36,109 nucleotides of DNA from contig NW_001865051.1 of assembly GCF_000002865.3 (NCBI RefSeq), forward strand, positions 185,624-221,732, given 5' to 3'. Origin of the DNA: Monosiga brevicollis MX1 (taxonomy: Eukaryota; Opisthokonta; Choanoflagellata; Craspedida; Salpingoecidae). Below, piece after piece: positions 9,539 through 22,000 of this stretch (position 1 is the first letter of the stretch; every line of letters starts with the position of its first letter). The notes under the pieces are model-generated. The model was not told the origin of the DNA. It saw only the letters and a program-made list of their open reading frames with translations, and ran no database searches. The translations under genes and the position numbers were made by a program.

Positions 9539-12256
9539 ATGTTCTTGCTCTGGCGTGCAGCTCGGCCCCTGCCGACAGCAGCAGCGCAAGGCTTGTGGGC
9601 TGGCATCCGCACCCGCGCCAGCCATGTCATACCCGAGCATCCTAATCTATGTGAGGCTCTGCAGCCATATTTCTCCCACCCCATCGACGTCCTACAGCGT
9701 CCATCGGTGATTGATGTGGGCTCAGAGGGTCGCCATGAGGCAAGCCATCTTCAGATTCAATACCGCGCGCTGCAAATTGCCCGACAACTCACCAGCGAGG
9801 CCACCTCGGTTCAGAACAGCAGCGTGGGCTTTTTGTTGGCGCCCAACTCCAATTGGCTGGCAACCCTCATTGGCATCTGGCTCGCCGGCAAAGTGGCTGT
9901 GCCCATGTGCAGCAAGCACTCGGCCAATGAATTGGCCTATGTCCTTGAGGATGCCCACGTCGACACTGTCATTCACGATGCCACCAGCCAAGAGCACCTC
10001 CAAGCCGCCCTACAGTCACACCCCGTTGAACACGTCCTGGATGCACAACATCTCATGTCGTTTATTCAAAACGAGCCCCAGTCTGACGCGCTGCATGCCG
10101 CCGTCCAACGTGAGCTAGACAGCGTGCCAGAAGTCTCACAGGGCGATGGCGCCCTGGTCATTTACACCTCGGGCACCACATCCCTGCCCAAAGGTACCCT
10201 CTCTCGCTTGGCCAATTTTTGAAGCAAAGTGCACTGATACACAAAAGCCTTCTCACCAAAGCCTTCGACTCCTCTTTCCCTCATTATCTCCCTTCCTGCA
10301 ACCTTGCACTCTACTCTGACCTGTGGTCAACAATGCCCGCAGGCGTACTGCACACGCACTTCAGTCTTGCCAACTTGGTTGGCAACTTGGTTTCCGCCTG
10401 GGAATGGACCAGCCACGATCGCATCATGAATTTCCTACCCCTTCATCACGTGCATGGCATCATCAACGTTGTCGCCTGTGCTGCCCTCTCGGGAGCCACC
10501 CTCGAGATGTATCCAGGATTCTCTGCCCCAAACGTTTTTGACCGGTATGCTCGCCCAGTCGCCAAATGCCCTGCTGATTTTGGCAGTGTGCTTCTGGGGA
10601 CAGCGGCCAGACTGATCGTGTGAATCACCACCACCTGCTAGACTCCGCACCAATGTGTCCAAGACCCCCGATCGGACGACAGACATGACGCTGCTGATGG
10701 CCGTGCCCACAATCTACAGCAAGCTGCTGCAGGAATACGAACGCCGCCCCGAGTGAGTCGTGACGCTCCCAGCCTCGATACCGTTGTCAAGAACCAAACG
10801 TGACTCAAAGCATCCGTGTGCAGCTTGCTTGGTGCTACACATTGTATCAGGCGTTTTCTAGGGCGGCTCATCCAAGGCTACTGTTTTGCGTAGGTCAGAA
10901 CAGGCTGAGTTTCGAGCTGGGTGCCGCGATCTGCGCCTGACCGTCAGTGGCTCAGCAGCTCTGCCCACTCCTGTCCTGGAACGCTTTCGCAAAGTGTCGG
11001 GTCATACCCTGCTTGAACGCTACGGCATGACTGAGATTGGCATGGCGCTCGGAAATCCCCTTCACGGCGAGCGCATTCCCGGCGCCGTCGGTCAGCCCTT
11101 TCAAAACGTCGTGGTCAAGGTGCGGCTGCCGCATACGCACGAGCGTTCTTTAGCCTTGTTTTCAAAAGCATCTGTTCCGCCCACGCAACATCCTCACAGT
11201 CTGAGCCGACCTCTTAATCTGCTCTTGAACGCGGCTGGGCCGGTCCGTTGCTGTCATTTAGCTGGCTGGGGACAGCGGAGACGCATTTTATGACCGCTCA
11301 GCTTGCGAAGAGGAGCCCGAACCGGCACCATCGGTATGCGGCGGTTCTTGCTCATTGCGTCGCCGCGTAGCGCCTGTGCACAGGCGTGCAGTTCCACTCA
11401 TGCACCACTGCTCTCAGATTGCGGCCGAGGGCGAAATTTGCATCAAATCACACACCATGTTTAAGGAGTACCTGAACAAGCCGGATGCCACCGATGAATC
11501 TTTCGACACTGAAGGTTGGCTCTACGCTGCACTCACCTCGATGACCGTACCGCACGAAAAGAGCCCTGGCCTTACCTCCATGCTACCGTGCGACGTGCCG
11601 TGGCACAGGCTTTTTCCGTACGGGGGACATTGGCCGTTATGACCCACAAAAGCAGACCTACAGCATTTTGGGCCGGGCTTCACAGGACATTATCAAGACT
11701 GGTGGATTCAAGCTGTCCGCGCTAGAAATTGAGCGCATTCTTCTGGCGCACCAAGCCATCAGCGACGGTGCCATTGTCGGCGTTGACGATGAAACCTGGG
11801 GTCAACGCGTCGTAGCCGGTCGGTTGGCGCTGGCGCCACTACCCCTCATCGCGCTGATAGAACCCATGCATCAGGCTTGACCTCCACTCATCCTCGTGGG
11901 TTCCTTCTCACCGACCTTTTGACGGTTGCTGGCTGGCACTGCTGGTTGGAGTAGTGGTTGTATTCAAGGAGGGCGCGGATCCCCTGACCCTAGAAGCATT
12001 GCGTGACTTCATGGGCACTGAGCTCGCTTCTTACAAACTACCTACTGCTCTCGAGGTCAGTGTCTGAAGCGGTTGCACCTCTGCCCAATCCTTGACTACG
12101 ATTTGATGCCTTGTGTCATATTCAAGCTCATTTTCAATGACATGACTTTCAATCGTGTGTCATCAGGTTCTGCCTGAGCTCCCTCGCAATGCGATGGGCA
12201 AAGTCAACAAGAAGCAGCTTGCCCAGACGCTGCAGCAGGGCGCCACAGCAGCTTGA
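9539..12256 (+). CDS. ACSF3: Malonyl-CoA/acyl-CoA synthetase ACSF3, mitochondrial
   Basis: ATP-dependent acyl-CoA synthetase; ACSF3 orthologues activate malonate (and methylmalonate) in mitochondria to feed mitochondrial fatty acid synthesis and lysine malonylation. Nine exons: 9539-10193, 10343-10544, 10642-10752, 10894-11119, 11262-11333, 11418-11514, 11609-11818, 11955-12055, 12167-12256, joining in frame to 587 residues (human 576). I chose the ATG at 9539 because [11 protein letters not shown]... followed by Arg and Ala reads as a mitochondrial presequence; an upstream in-frame ATG exists at 9395. Motifs: [11 protein letters not shown] (split by intron 1), [39 protein letters not shown] (almost identical to ACSF3), [27 protein letters not shown] and, at the C-terminus, the catalytic Lys in [13 protein letters not shown]. 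Exon 5 (24 residues) is acidic and low in complexity. Confidence 0.95.
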
Positions 12257-12457
12257 GGAATGGACGCGCTTCGACAACCTGTGTGTATCTGTGTGTGGTG
12301 TTTGAATGTGTTCAAGTCTCTAGTCGTGTGTTTAAAGCCAGATTTGCAAAGTGATGGGTGTTTGTTGAAACAATCCTGTAATTTGCTACTTTGTATTTTG
12401 CTATCAGCAAAGTGATCGCAACGCTTAAAAAAAAAAACTCGATCGATTTTTTTCAAA

Positions 12458-12463
12458 ATAAAC
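12458..12463 (+). terminator. Candidate AATAAA polyadenylation signal for ACSF3
   Basis: A plus-strand AATAAA lies about 200 nt after the ACSF3 stop, in the convergent gap between ACSF3 and the next minus-strand gene. It is a short motif, so the call rests on position. Confidence 0.4.
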
Positions 12464-12609
12464 ACTGCCTTGTACTCGCCATCAGCAACCACCTGGTTGG
12501 AACGCACGGCGTCTCGCTTCAAGTTTTCTTGCCTGAGCAAATTGGACTGGCGGATTTATGCCCCTGCCGCCTCGTATCGGGATGCACCTGCTGAGCTTAA
12601 GAAGGTACC

Positions 12610-15256
12610 TCAGACCATGGTGACTTGGTCGTGTGCGTGCAGAACAGCATGACGGTAGGCTTCATCGACGGCCATGCGCTGCAATATGGCATGCTGGATG
12701 CTAAAATCCGCATCAGTTGCTACCAGAGCTTGGGCAGCCATGGCGGGTGCATCAGGTGGAGCAACGACCATGGGAGCCAGGCCCGACCCGGCGTCTGTTG
12801 GCCGTACGTGTAGGGAGTATGAGGCGTGATTGCCACAAGGCCAGAGATGGCCAAGCACGGGAGTGGGGAAGCGCTTGCCTCCACGATGCAAGTTGCCACA
12901 TACCACCAAAGGAACGCATCCAAGTCATGTCAATATGATCCTTCAAATGCCATACCCAACGCCCCACGAAAGCGAGGCCCCACTTGGTCCCCAGGGCAGT
13001 ACCATCGCCAAGCGTCAGAAGGGACAAAAATGCCGATTGGGGTACAAACGTCTCCAGCCGTCTACAACAGGACATGATGTATCAGCCCCGCTAGAGCAGA
13101 GGTGCGGTGCTATGCGTGATGTTAACAAGCGCTGAGCTAACGCGTGTGCAGATGTGCCGTGCAGCTCCTCGTCGATTAGAGTCTTGAGGTTGTGAATCAC
13201 GACCGGAGCCGCCCTGCCACGCAACCAGGATGAGGCGCAAAATTTTGGCAAGAAAGGGCGTTTGCTATGAAAAAAATGAACGAGCTTGAACTAGCAAGGC
13301 TTCGCACCGCACAGCATACACCCCTGCCTTTGGCGGCTTTTGACCCGCGTAACTATCCATCGAGGCACAGTCGCCCGAGGCAAAGACGCGATCGCTGCAG
13401 ACGGTCTTCACTCGCAGGGCCTCGATGAGAGCCAATACAAGAAGGATTGCATCCCACGCAAGTCAGCGAGGCAGTGCCAAGCCGTCAAGTGTGAGTCGGC
13501 ATGAAAGGTACCTGTAGTGTATCCTTCACGCGAATGAAGCCACGTGAGTCGCAGGTCAAGCTGCTGCTGGCAGGCCATTCATGGGCATCAGCTCCTACCA
13601 TCACAAAAGCGCTCCTGTGAGCACAAAGTCAGACCCGTTGCAACGGCATTTCAAGTCGCATACCTGTGGCTAGGATGACCAGATCGGCCCGTCGGGCCGG
13701 TAGCTGTTCGTCCATGAAGGCAAGCTCTAGTTGCGCCCCGTGCTCCTGGATGGCCCGCACCCGAGCATTGCACACCAACTGCACGCACGGAAAAGGTCAA
13801 GGAAAAGCAACCCGTTGACATTCAGACAAATGAGAGAGTCCAGGGCTAAGGCCAGAAGAGCGCCAAGCAGACAATGACTCAAACTCAACCTCGATATGTC
13901 GCCGCTGGCATTGGTGATGGACAGCATGCTCTACCATACTACCAGCCGCCAGGCCAAGGGCTGTGGGTGCAGCCGAGATGAGAGAGGTAGAACAGTTGAC
14001 GCCGAGGCCATGCCTACACCGCAAGGCCAGGTGAGGTGGTTCCCGACCCAGCCAGATAAGGTTAAAAAAAAAAAAACTGCACGCACTGAAGACGATGTTC
14101 AATGCAAAAGGCTAGCTCCAGGCCAGCTGCGCCAGCTCCCACGACCGCCACCTGCCCACATTGCAAGTGAGTTTATAGTGGCCAACGGAACAAGATACTT
14201 GAAGCTACCATGAGCCCTGCACCAAGGCAGGCACGTACGGTCATGTGTTGGCCCGCATGCTCCGCAGTCCACGCCTCGATGAATGTGGACAACTGCGCCA
14301 GCAGAATACATTGTTGAGCGAAGCACACCATCTCAAATTTGCGACAAGACTGTGTGACATGCATTGGGGCAGGGAGGGGGGCACCCACCTTTGTGTTCAG
14401 ATCTGCAATCGGACGCGTGGCAAGAAGAGCTTGGTGCTGGGCCAATGGTATCCTGGGCCTGGCAAAGTAACATTTGACCATGAGATTGGGCTGTGCCCTC
14501 CTACGCACGCAGTGGGACAAAGTAGAGCCAACTTGATGGTAGAGCCAATATTAAGGGCAGCCCAGTCGTATAAGAGCTGGGCTGAGAGGCCTTGACCATC
14601 TTGGTATGTGATGGTTTGTGCGCTCACGTCCATACCCGTGACGGTGCCTGACCCAGCAGGTCCAAGCTGGGAGTGAGGCGAGGCGAGGGGTGGAAAAGAG
14701 CAGGCAGAGTAGCGGGATGCTCGCACTCCTTCCAAGCAATGGAATCAGCTTACCGACAATGAGCGTCCATTTGTACCGGTGGCACAAGAGTGCCAAATCA
14801 ACCCGACAGGCTGCCTCGGCGTAGTGTCCCTAAAGGGGGTCCATCGCACTTTTATCGACCATCGAGGCTTGCTCTCCTCATCGTTCGCAACGACCACGCA
14901 ATGATAGAGACAAAGAGGAGACACTTCACCTCATTCCCACGTACCGCGATCAAGCCCGGAATCATGCCCGAATAATAGGCTGTTGTCGTCTCAGATAGCA
15001 GGACGTAGCGAACCCCGTCCCGTTGAGGCAGCTCACGCACCACCTGCCCCAACCGGAGACTCAATACCCATTGAGCTTTGCTCCACCAGATCCATCAAGC
15101 CATCAACCCCCACACTACCACGCAGATGCCCATACCATACGCGCCGCACACACGCAACGCCAATCCCACCTGGATGTGGCAGTGACCGCCGCCCACCAAC
15201 ACCACCGTCCGCCAGCGGCGCCCCCCATCGCCCATCAGCAACGTTCGGTCCGCCAT
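12610..15256 (-). CDS. SelD-N-type FAD/NAD(P) disulfide oxidoreductase, stand-alone
   Basis: Pyridine nucleotide-disulfide oxidoreductase family flavoprotein of the kind found as the N-terminal half of bifunctional selenide-water dikinases (the TIGR03169-type family). Thirteen exons: 15256-15170, 15043-14945, 14829-14754, 14647-14505, 14292-14239, 14151-14087, 14013-13890, 13778-13664, 13594-13512, 13420-13308, 13213-13127, 13061-12904, 12794-12610, joining in frame to about 462 residues. Motifs in order: VVLVGGGHCHIQ (FAD dinucleotide fold), SETTTAYYSGMIPGLIAGHY, NIGST, FIEAWTAEH, VAVVGAGAAGLELAF (second dinucleotide fold), DLVILATG, SRGFIRVKDTLQ, VFASGDCA...KPPKAGVYAVR and FVPQSAFLSLLTLGDG. 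The stop at 12610 comes soon after this domain and there is no SelD (ATP-binding dikinase) part. The substrate is unknown. The donor of exon 4 (TGC|GTAGGA) is the weakest junction. Confidence 0.85.
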
Positions 15257-15265
15257 TCCGGCTCT

Positions 15266-15297
15266 TGTCAGAAAAAAAGGGTGATTAAAATGTCAGA
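15266..15297 (-). promoter_or_regulatory. Paired TGTCAGA motifs at the oxidoreductase start
   Basis: Two plus-strand TGTCAGA copies lie at 15266-15272 and 15291-15297, 10-41 bp upstream of the ATG at 15256. The spacing is 25 bp. They resemble the cluster before UTP6 and the pair before the serine racemase gene. Function is inferred. Confidence 0.45.
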
Positions 15298-15624
15298 TTT
15301 AAATGTCATCCTTCTCTCTCGTTCTATCTTTCTGTGGGCTGGTTGAAGTATACTTTGAGGGGCATGTGTTTAGAATGTGGTGCCATTTGGTGTTTCGAGA
15401 ATGTGTGTCCGCAGTTGCGTTGAACGGGAACGAGTCGTGGTTGCGGCTCAACATCTGCATGTGTTGGAATGCTGCCAATGCCAGCGCTCTCACGGCAGCG
15501 CTTGGTTTCGGCTTGTGCCCGCCCGTCTGTGGCTGGTTCTTGTTTATTCAAGCATCCTCCATCGCCCTCGGCCTTGGCCTTTCTCTTGTGAGGAGTATTG
15601 TCCAGCGTTTTTCGATGGTTGGAG

Positions 15625-15630
15625 TATAAA
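15625..15630 (+). promoter_or_regulatory. Possible TATA box
   Basis: TATAAA within GGAGTATAAAGGC on the plus strand, 69 bp upstream of the ATG of the small ORF at 15699. A single hexamer is weak evidence; it is listed because of its position and GC-rich flanks. Confidence 0.3.
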
Positions 15631-15698
15631 GGCGTGCGGTGGCAGGCGACTGACATCTTTCTTGGGACATGATATTTTTTTTTTCTCAACTGGTGAGC

Positions 15699-15830
15699 AT
15701 GGCCAAAGCCTGCGTTGCGCCACATGGAATGTCCTTGCGCTGGCTCAAGGACCAATTGAACAAAGACGAGCTGCTCTGCGCTCATCTCAATGATCTCTAC
15801 CCCTGCGGGTGCCCCCTTGGCTTGATATGA
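15699..15830 (+). CDS. Candidate 43-residue protein of unknown function
   Basis: Short ORF beginning MAKACVAPHGMSLRWLKDQL and ending in a Cys-rich tail (YPCGCPLGLI). Its composition looks like protein: an amphipathic stretch (LRWLKDQLNKDELLCAHLN) followed by three Cys. A TATA-like box lies 69 bp upstream. I recognise no family. It may be an exon of a larger gene, or chance; the minus strand has an overlapping long open frame (15324-15878) that I find less convincing. Apart from this ORF and the TATA-like box, I see nothing coding in 15300-16036. Confidence 0.3.
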   Translation: MAKACVAPHGMSLRWLKDQLNKDELLCAHLNDLYPCGCPLGLI

Positions 15831-16036
15831 CCACCATTTTCTTTGCTCATGATTGCTTCCGCCACCTCGGTCACCCATCTTCCACAGCTGATATCACCCT
15901 TTGTCTGCCAGCCACGGCGCAAGGCGACACCCGAAAAAATTGGTTGTAGCAGCCCTAGGACACCTTATCCCGGCCTCGGTGGTGCCATCTCTACACCCGC
16001 GTCTAACAACGGGCACCGGCCGCCGCGGCCCGAGCC

Positions 16037-19000
16037 ATGGCGGGCCCCAAGATGCCACCTACCCGTGTAGCTGCCTGGGTCTTGGTTGGCACGCTGTTTT
16101 ATCTAACCACCGTTGTCCCGGCAAGAGCGACGAGTTCCAGTGCACGGGAGCAACCTTTGGCCATTGTCAACCCCAGCTTTGAGTTTCCCGTCACCACCGC
16201 CGCCTCAACCACCATCCTCGGGTGGGCCTCGGACACTAAAACTGGCGTTTATCGCGTGCCGACCACCATGTATCCAGGTGGCTTCCAGGTCAGGCGCGAA
16301 CCCCCCCCCTTTTTTTCCCGGGCAGATGAAACCAGGCTCGAGACTCGACATCCATCTCACTCTTGACCTTGGTGCCATATACGTGCACAAGTTGCCCCAA
16401 TGGACCCTTATCATGCCACCGCCAACCTCACTGTAACCAAATTTTCTCCTCGGCTCACCACAGGCTCCGGCTGCTGGGCTCAACATGGCATACATCAGCA
16501 CGGGAGGCGCCATGACCCAGCAAGTGATGCTGGAAGAGCTATTGCCCGGCTGCATCTATACACTGCGTTTGGTTGTAGGCTGGCGAGCCAATCAAGCCAC
16601 CTTCCCCACGATGCGCATCCAGCTCTTGGCCAGCCCCTCTGCCCTTGTACGCTCTTGAACCTGCCTGCCATTCCCCGCTCGCGATTCTCCCGCCTTGCCT
16701 TGTCACGAGTCGACCACCTACCGTGTGATTGTCCCTCATGACTTGCTGCGACTAGATCCTAGCCAATTGCCTTGTCTTGGAGGATCACTTTGAGCAGGCT
16801 GGCACCATGATGGATGTGGCTTGCAGCTTCGATGTCCTCCCCAACTCAACCGTCCTGAGCCAGAACCTGATGATCCGCATGTCCGTTGATGGCGGCTATG
16901 CCAATGCGCCACAAGCCAATGTGGATGCGGTGCGCCTCTTGCGCGCGTGCCAGCACCTAACGACAGCCAGCCCCACCACCTTGCTGCCAGGTGGCCTGGG
17001 TGGGGACTCGCCTCAAACCGCCACTCCCATCTTGATTGAGGACGACGACGAGCTTGCTAATGACGAAACGACGCCAATGACAGCAACCACAACCGATGAA
17101 CCCCACACGACTGCTGAGGACGATAGCTGGTTCCTGTCCACCACGGCAGACCCTAGCACGACGGACCTGCTGGAGACCACGGTGGAGGAACTTATCAGTA
17201 CTACGGCGCCAGATGATGTCGACGGGGCTCCAGCTCCCCTACCTACTCACCCCATTGTCATCGGTTCTGAGATGCCGGGGCTTCTCAACCCCAGCTTTGA
17301 GCTACCCGTCCTTCCGCCGGGTGTCGTGGCTCTTTCGCTTGTGCAAGATTGGGCCAGCAGTGGTGATGTCTTCACCTATCGGCCCGATGCAGGCATCCAG
17401 CTTGCTGCCACACTTGGCGAGGGATCACAGGTCGCTCTCATGACCGGAAACAGCCGCCTCAAGCAGATTCTCGATACCACACTTCAAGGAAATTTTCGCT
17501 ATCAACTGACCCTCAACGTCTCTGGATGGCTCGGGCGCACCGCCATGCCGGACGTCTTGGTGCAGCTGGCTACCTCCAGTCCAGCTTATTTGCTGGCCAG
17601 CCAACTTTTGACGATGGACGATGCCCAACCCTTGGGCACTCCCGTGCGGGTTAACTTTGACGTACAGGTGCCGCGCCACCACGTGGCCATAGGCAGCCCA
17701 CTTGCCCTCACCATTACTGCCGGGGATTCCCTCAGCTTTGCGTTTGTGGATGCGATCGAGCTGCGTGGGCTTGCTTGTGATTCGTTTGCTGCTTGCCCAT
17801 CAGTCGTCACTACCACCACCACATCCACTACATCCTCCACATCGTCCACAACTACCTCAACCTCAACCACCAGCAGCTCCACGTCGACGACAACAACATC
17901 CACCAGCACAACAACATCTGTCACGTTGACAACCACATCGACCACCAGCACCACCACAACCTCCACGCTCACAACCACAACCATCACTTCAACCACAACC
18001 TCCACCTCAACAACAAGCACTACTTCCACCACTTCAACTACTTCGACCACTTCGACCACTTTGACTACTTCAACCACTTCGACTACTTCAACTAGCTCGA
18101 CCACTTCGACCACTTCGACTACTTCCACCACCTCAACGACTTCAACGACTTCGACCACAACCACGCTGGCTCCGTAAGTCATCTGCCTTTGGCTACCTGT
18201 CTCCCATGTGTCCTGTGTATGACTTCTGGCCTGATGTTGACCATGCCACTCTTGCGTCCGTCTCTCTAGAACCATTGGCCCTTGGTTTGCGGCTCTCAAC
18301 AACCCCAGCTTCGAGCGCCCCGTCACGCCGCATCTTGAAGGCGCATTCGCCGCACAGGCTACAGGTTGGAGCATTGCGGGTGTGGGTGGCGTCTTCCGCA
18401 CCCCTGCCGCGGCCTTTCCATCTCAGCCGCCGGTCATGAACGGGGCCCAAACTTTATACCTGGGCCAGGGCGCCTGCATTGAGCAAACACTTGATGAGGT
18501 GTACCTGCAGCCGGATACAGCCTATACCATGATGGTGGGCGTTGGCCATCGCAGTGACCGAGCCTCGTTTGCTGGTGTCGAATTACAAATGCTGGCTGCT
18601 GATGATAAATCAGTCTTGAGAACGCGTATATTGCTCACGATGGAACCAGGTCACTTTCGCGATGCGCAGCTCAAGTTTGAGCTTCTAGCAAGTGACCTGG
18701 ACGAAAACTCTCAAGCCGCCACCGAACTGGATACCTTGGCACTACTGGGTCAGGGCCTCACCGTGCGAGCGTGTGCATTGCTCAGTTTTGACCAAGAAGC
18801 CCATGTGCTTTTGGACAATGTTCGAGTTTTGATCACACATGTGGGGGCCAGTGCACCCACGCCCCTTCCACCCACGGGCTCGGCCACGACCACAGCGACA
18901 ACAACGACAACTACGACGACAACTACGACAACGACGACAACAACTACGATAACGACGACTACAACTACAACTACAACTACGACGACGACGACGACGACTC

Positions 19001-22000
19001 ATGAGCCAACCACTTCAGTTGAGCTGTCTGATCTCACCACAACTGACGAATTACTACAGACAACAACTGAAGCCCCCATGGTGACTCCCAGCGAGACCAC
19101 CACCATCACTACCACGACAAAGGCTCGGACCAGCCCTTCCTCCACGACCGGTGCGGATGGAGCTGGTGGAGCTACTCCCGCGCCATCCTGTCGTCTGGAA
19201 TGTACGGCAGCCCAAGCTTCTTTTAATTCGCCTGCACCATTGGACCTTGGAGCTACACCCGCTCGGGCCCGCGACGCCGTGGTTGCTGACCTCAATGGGG
19301 ATGGTGCATTGGACATTGTCACCATTCACAAAGAACAAGACTCGGTGATTGCTTTTGTCAATCAAGGAGGCTTTATGTTTCGACGGCTGGTCGTGGAGAC
19401 AGCAAACCTGAAGCCTTGGGCGGTTCTTGCACGCAATCAAACGATTCTGGTTGCTTCAAAGTCTGAAGGCGGGCTTGTTCAATACAACCTCGATGCCACT
19501 GCCCACAGGGTTGTAGAGCGCCAGCGCACGCCGATGCCTGGCAAGCCGTTAAGCTTGGCCTGGCTGCAGTTTGATGCAGATGGCATAATGGACACTGTGG
19601 TTGGTGATCGGGCTGAAGAAGCGCTTTATGTGATTCCTAGCATGCTGGGCGTACCCGTTCAGCTTCCCGTGTCGGTTGATCGTGTCATCAACCTCGCTGT
19701 TGGTGACATTAACGGTACGTACTTTTACACGCGGTCACAGTCCTGTCGATCCCATCATGATTAGGAAAATTCTCACGTGTTGTTTGTACGCTTGATCTCT
19801 GCCTTGCTCCCTCATCACGATTCGGGCCTTCGATCGCGTGCTGGTGTGTAGAGGACGGCATGGATGACATTCTGGTGGTGGAGCGAAACGGCATCCGTCG
19901 CCTGGTCGGCAATCTCGCTTTGCGCAGCTACACCGCAACCACGCTGGTGCAAAACACAGCCGACCAGCTGGTCAACGCGTTTTTGGTTGACATTGATGGT
20001 CAGTACCATGGTCGACTTTGGCGCACAGCACAGCGTAGCCTTGTTTATCCCACTGACAAAATGTCCTGCTCCCGTGTACGCTTAAATGCACGGCCTTACT
20101 TCTGTTTCTGTCTTGGCTACTGGGCGCCCTATCAGGCGATACCAATCTCGATGCGGTTTGGGTTTCGCAGACAGGCGCGCTATCAATGCTGCGCAATGCC
20201 ATGACGTCCTCAGGCATTGACGAGATTCTCCTGTACCCTGGCAACAGCCGGTGGAACATCAAGAGCGCGACTGTGGCAGATCTCAGTGCAGACGGCACAC
20301 CCAACTTCTTTCTTGGACAAGCTGATGGCGATATCATCCATCTAACCCAGATTGGCACGATTATCTTCGACCGTGTGGGCAAGACCAGCGGAGCTGGTGA
20401 GCGGCTGGAATCTTTCCACCTCGCCGATCTTGATGGGGATGGTGACTTGGACTTGCTCACGACATCACGTGACGCCGGAGTGTTGGTGCACGTGAGTAGC
20501 TGCTGCGATGCCGGCAACGTCTTTCCGACGCTGGCGAGCTCCACCACTACCAAAGCGCCGACTGCGGCCCCCGTGAGCACGACTGTCGCCACCTCTTTCA
20601 CCACCAAGACCCCGACGACCGGCGATTTGCCAGCGACCACAACGTCAGAGGTCATGACCACCACTCCGACTGCAAGTGACGGGTGCGAGGAAACTTGGCA
20701 ATTCTTCTTGGATGCCGGTGTCGCGGGACAGTCTAAACTAGTCGGCAATTGGACTGAGGTTGAGGCCGTCGAGGCTGTGGGAGACACGTATTACCAGGCA
20801 CCTGGCCGCTTTGCACCCAATTTGTATGCAGACTTCATCCTCACCTACATGCCTGTGGGCTACTATCACTTGGCAGCTTCTCATCAGGCAGCGGTCGCTC
20901 ACAGCTCGGGGGCCAGCTGGCAGCTGTGGCGAAACGATGCCCGCGTGACCACTCAGACTATCAACCAGCAGATGAACCCTTCTCCCGATGGCTTTGTTCC
21001 TCTGGATGAGATGGGTGTTGTTTACGTCGATGGCGTGTCAACATTGGCCCTCCGCCTGTCAACGCTCTATTCAGCCCCAGGCTTGGTGGTGGCCGATGCA
21101 GTACGCATGACGCATTGTGACAGCTTTGTCCCTGTCACGACGAGCACCATCACCACGGTGCCTGTGGTTACCACAACGCCAACGTCAGCAGCGACGACTG
21201 CAACAACCACGACAACCACGACGACCACGACCACGACCACGACAACAACAACTACTACGACAACAACTACAACAACTACAACTACAACTACAACTACAAC
21301 CACAACCACAACGACCACATCCGAAAGCGTAGATGCGTAAGTTGGCTGTATCATGCTCGAGTCCCTGCTTTAACAATGGAGTTGTACACTTCAAATTTGC
21401 AACCAGCCTTTGATCGCTCATTCGTGTGCGCGGGCCTGTCTGCTGACTCACACATGCGCTCGCTTCTGGGATTTAGTGCGGGCTTTGCCTACGACACCAT
21501 GGCTGTGATACCCGGGTCCTTGCCTCGGCCCAGCCTGAGTGCCTACGGTGCTGTCATTGTGCGCCTCAATTGCGGTGGCAGTCGATACATCGATCCAGCC
21601 GGGAACACGTGGCAGGTAAAGACTTGACTCGGGTGGACTGACGCACCATCGGCTTTTGGGAAAGGATTCGAATCGCTCACAACTTTTGCTGGGACGCTAG
21701 TCGGATGGTCTGTTTAATGGAGGCTTGGAAGCTGTCTCGCCGAGCCAAGCGATTGCACGCACGGTCAACGATGAATTGTATTGGACGGAGCGGTGGCGGA
21801 GTGGCCAGGATGGGCCCCTCGTGTATGAGATCCCGGTTCCAACGGCCGGCCTGTACCACGTGCGTTTACATTTTGCCGAAACCTATGCCCCACATACAAA
21901 CATGGGCGACCGGGTATTCGATGTGCTTCTAGAAAATGCCATTGCTCTCGACGATTTTGACATGCTTGTCGAGACCACGACGACATCGGCTATTCTACGC

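Noticed and set aside
15324-15878. 184-residue minus-strand frame
   Set aside because: No recognisable domain, mixed composition, overlaps the more protein-like short plus ORF; evidence too weak to call.
17586-18401. Long minus-strand frame rich in Val and Glu opposite the Thr tract
   Set aside because: It mirrors the ACN-repeat coding strand; the plus strand has domains and an exon chain in frame, the minus has none.
21067-21354. Poly-Val and Ser/Arg/Cys-rich minus-strand frames opposite the second Thr tract
   Set aside because: Shadow of the poly-Thr coding repeat in the mosaic gene.
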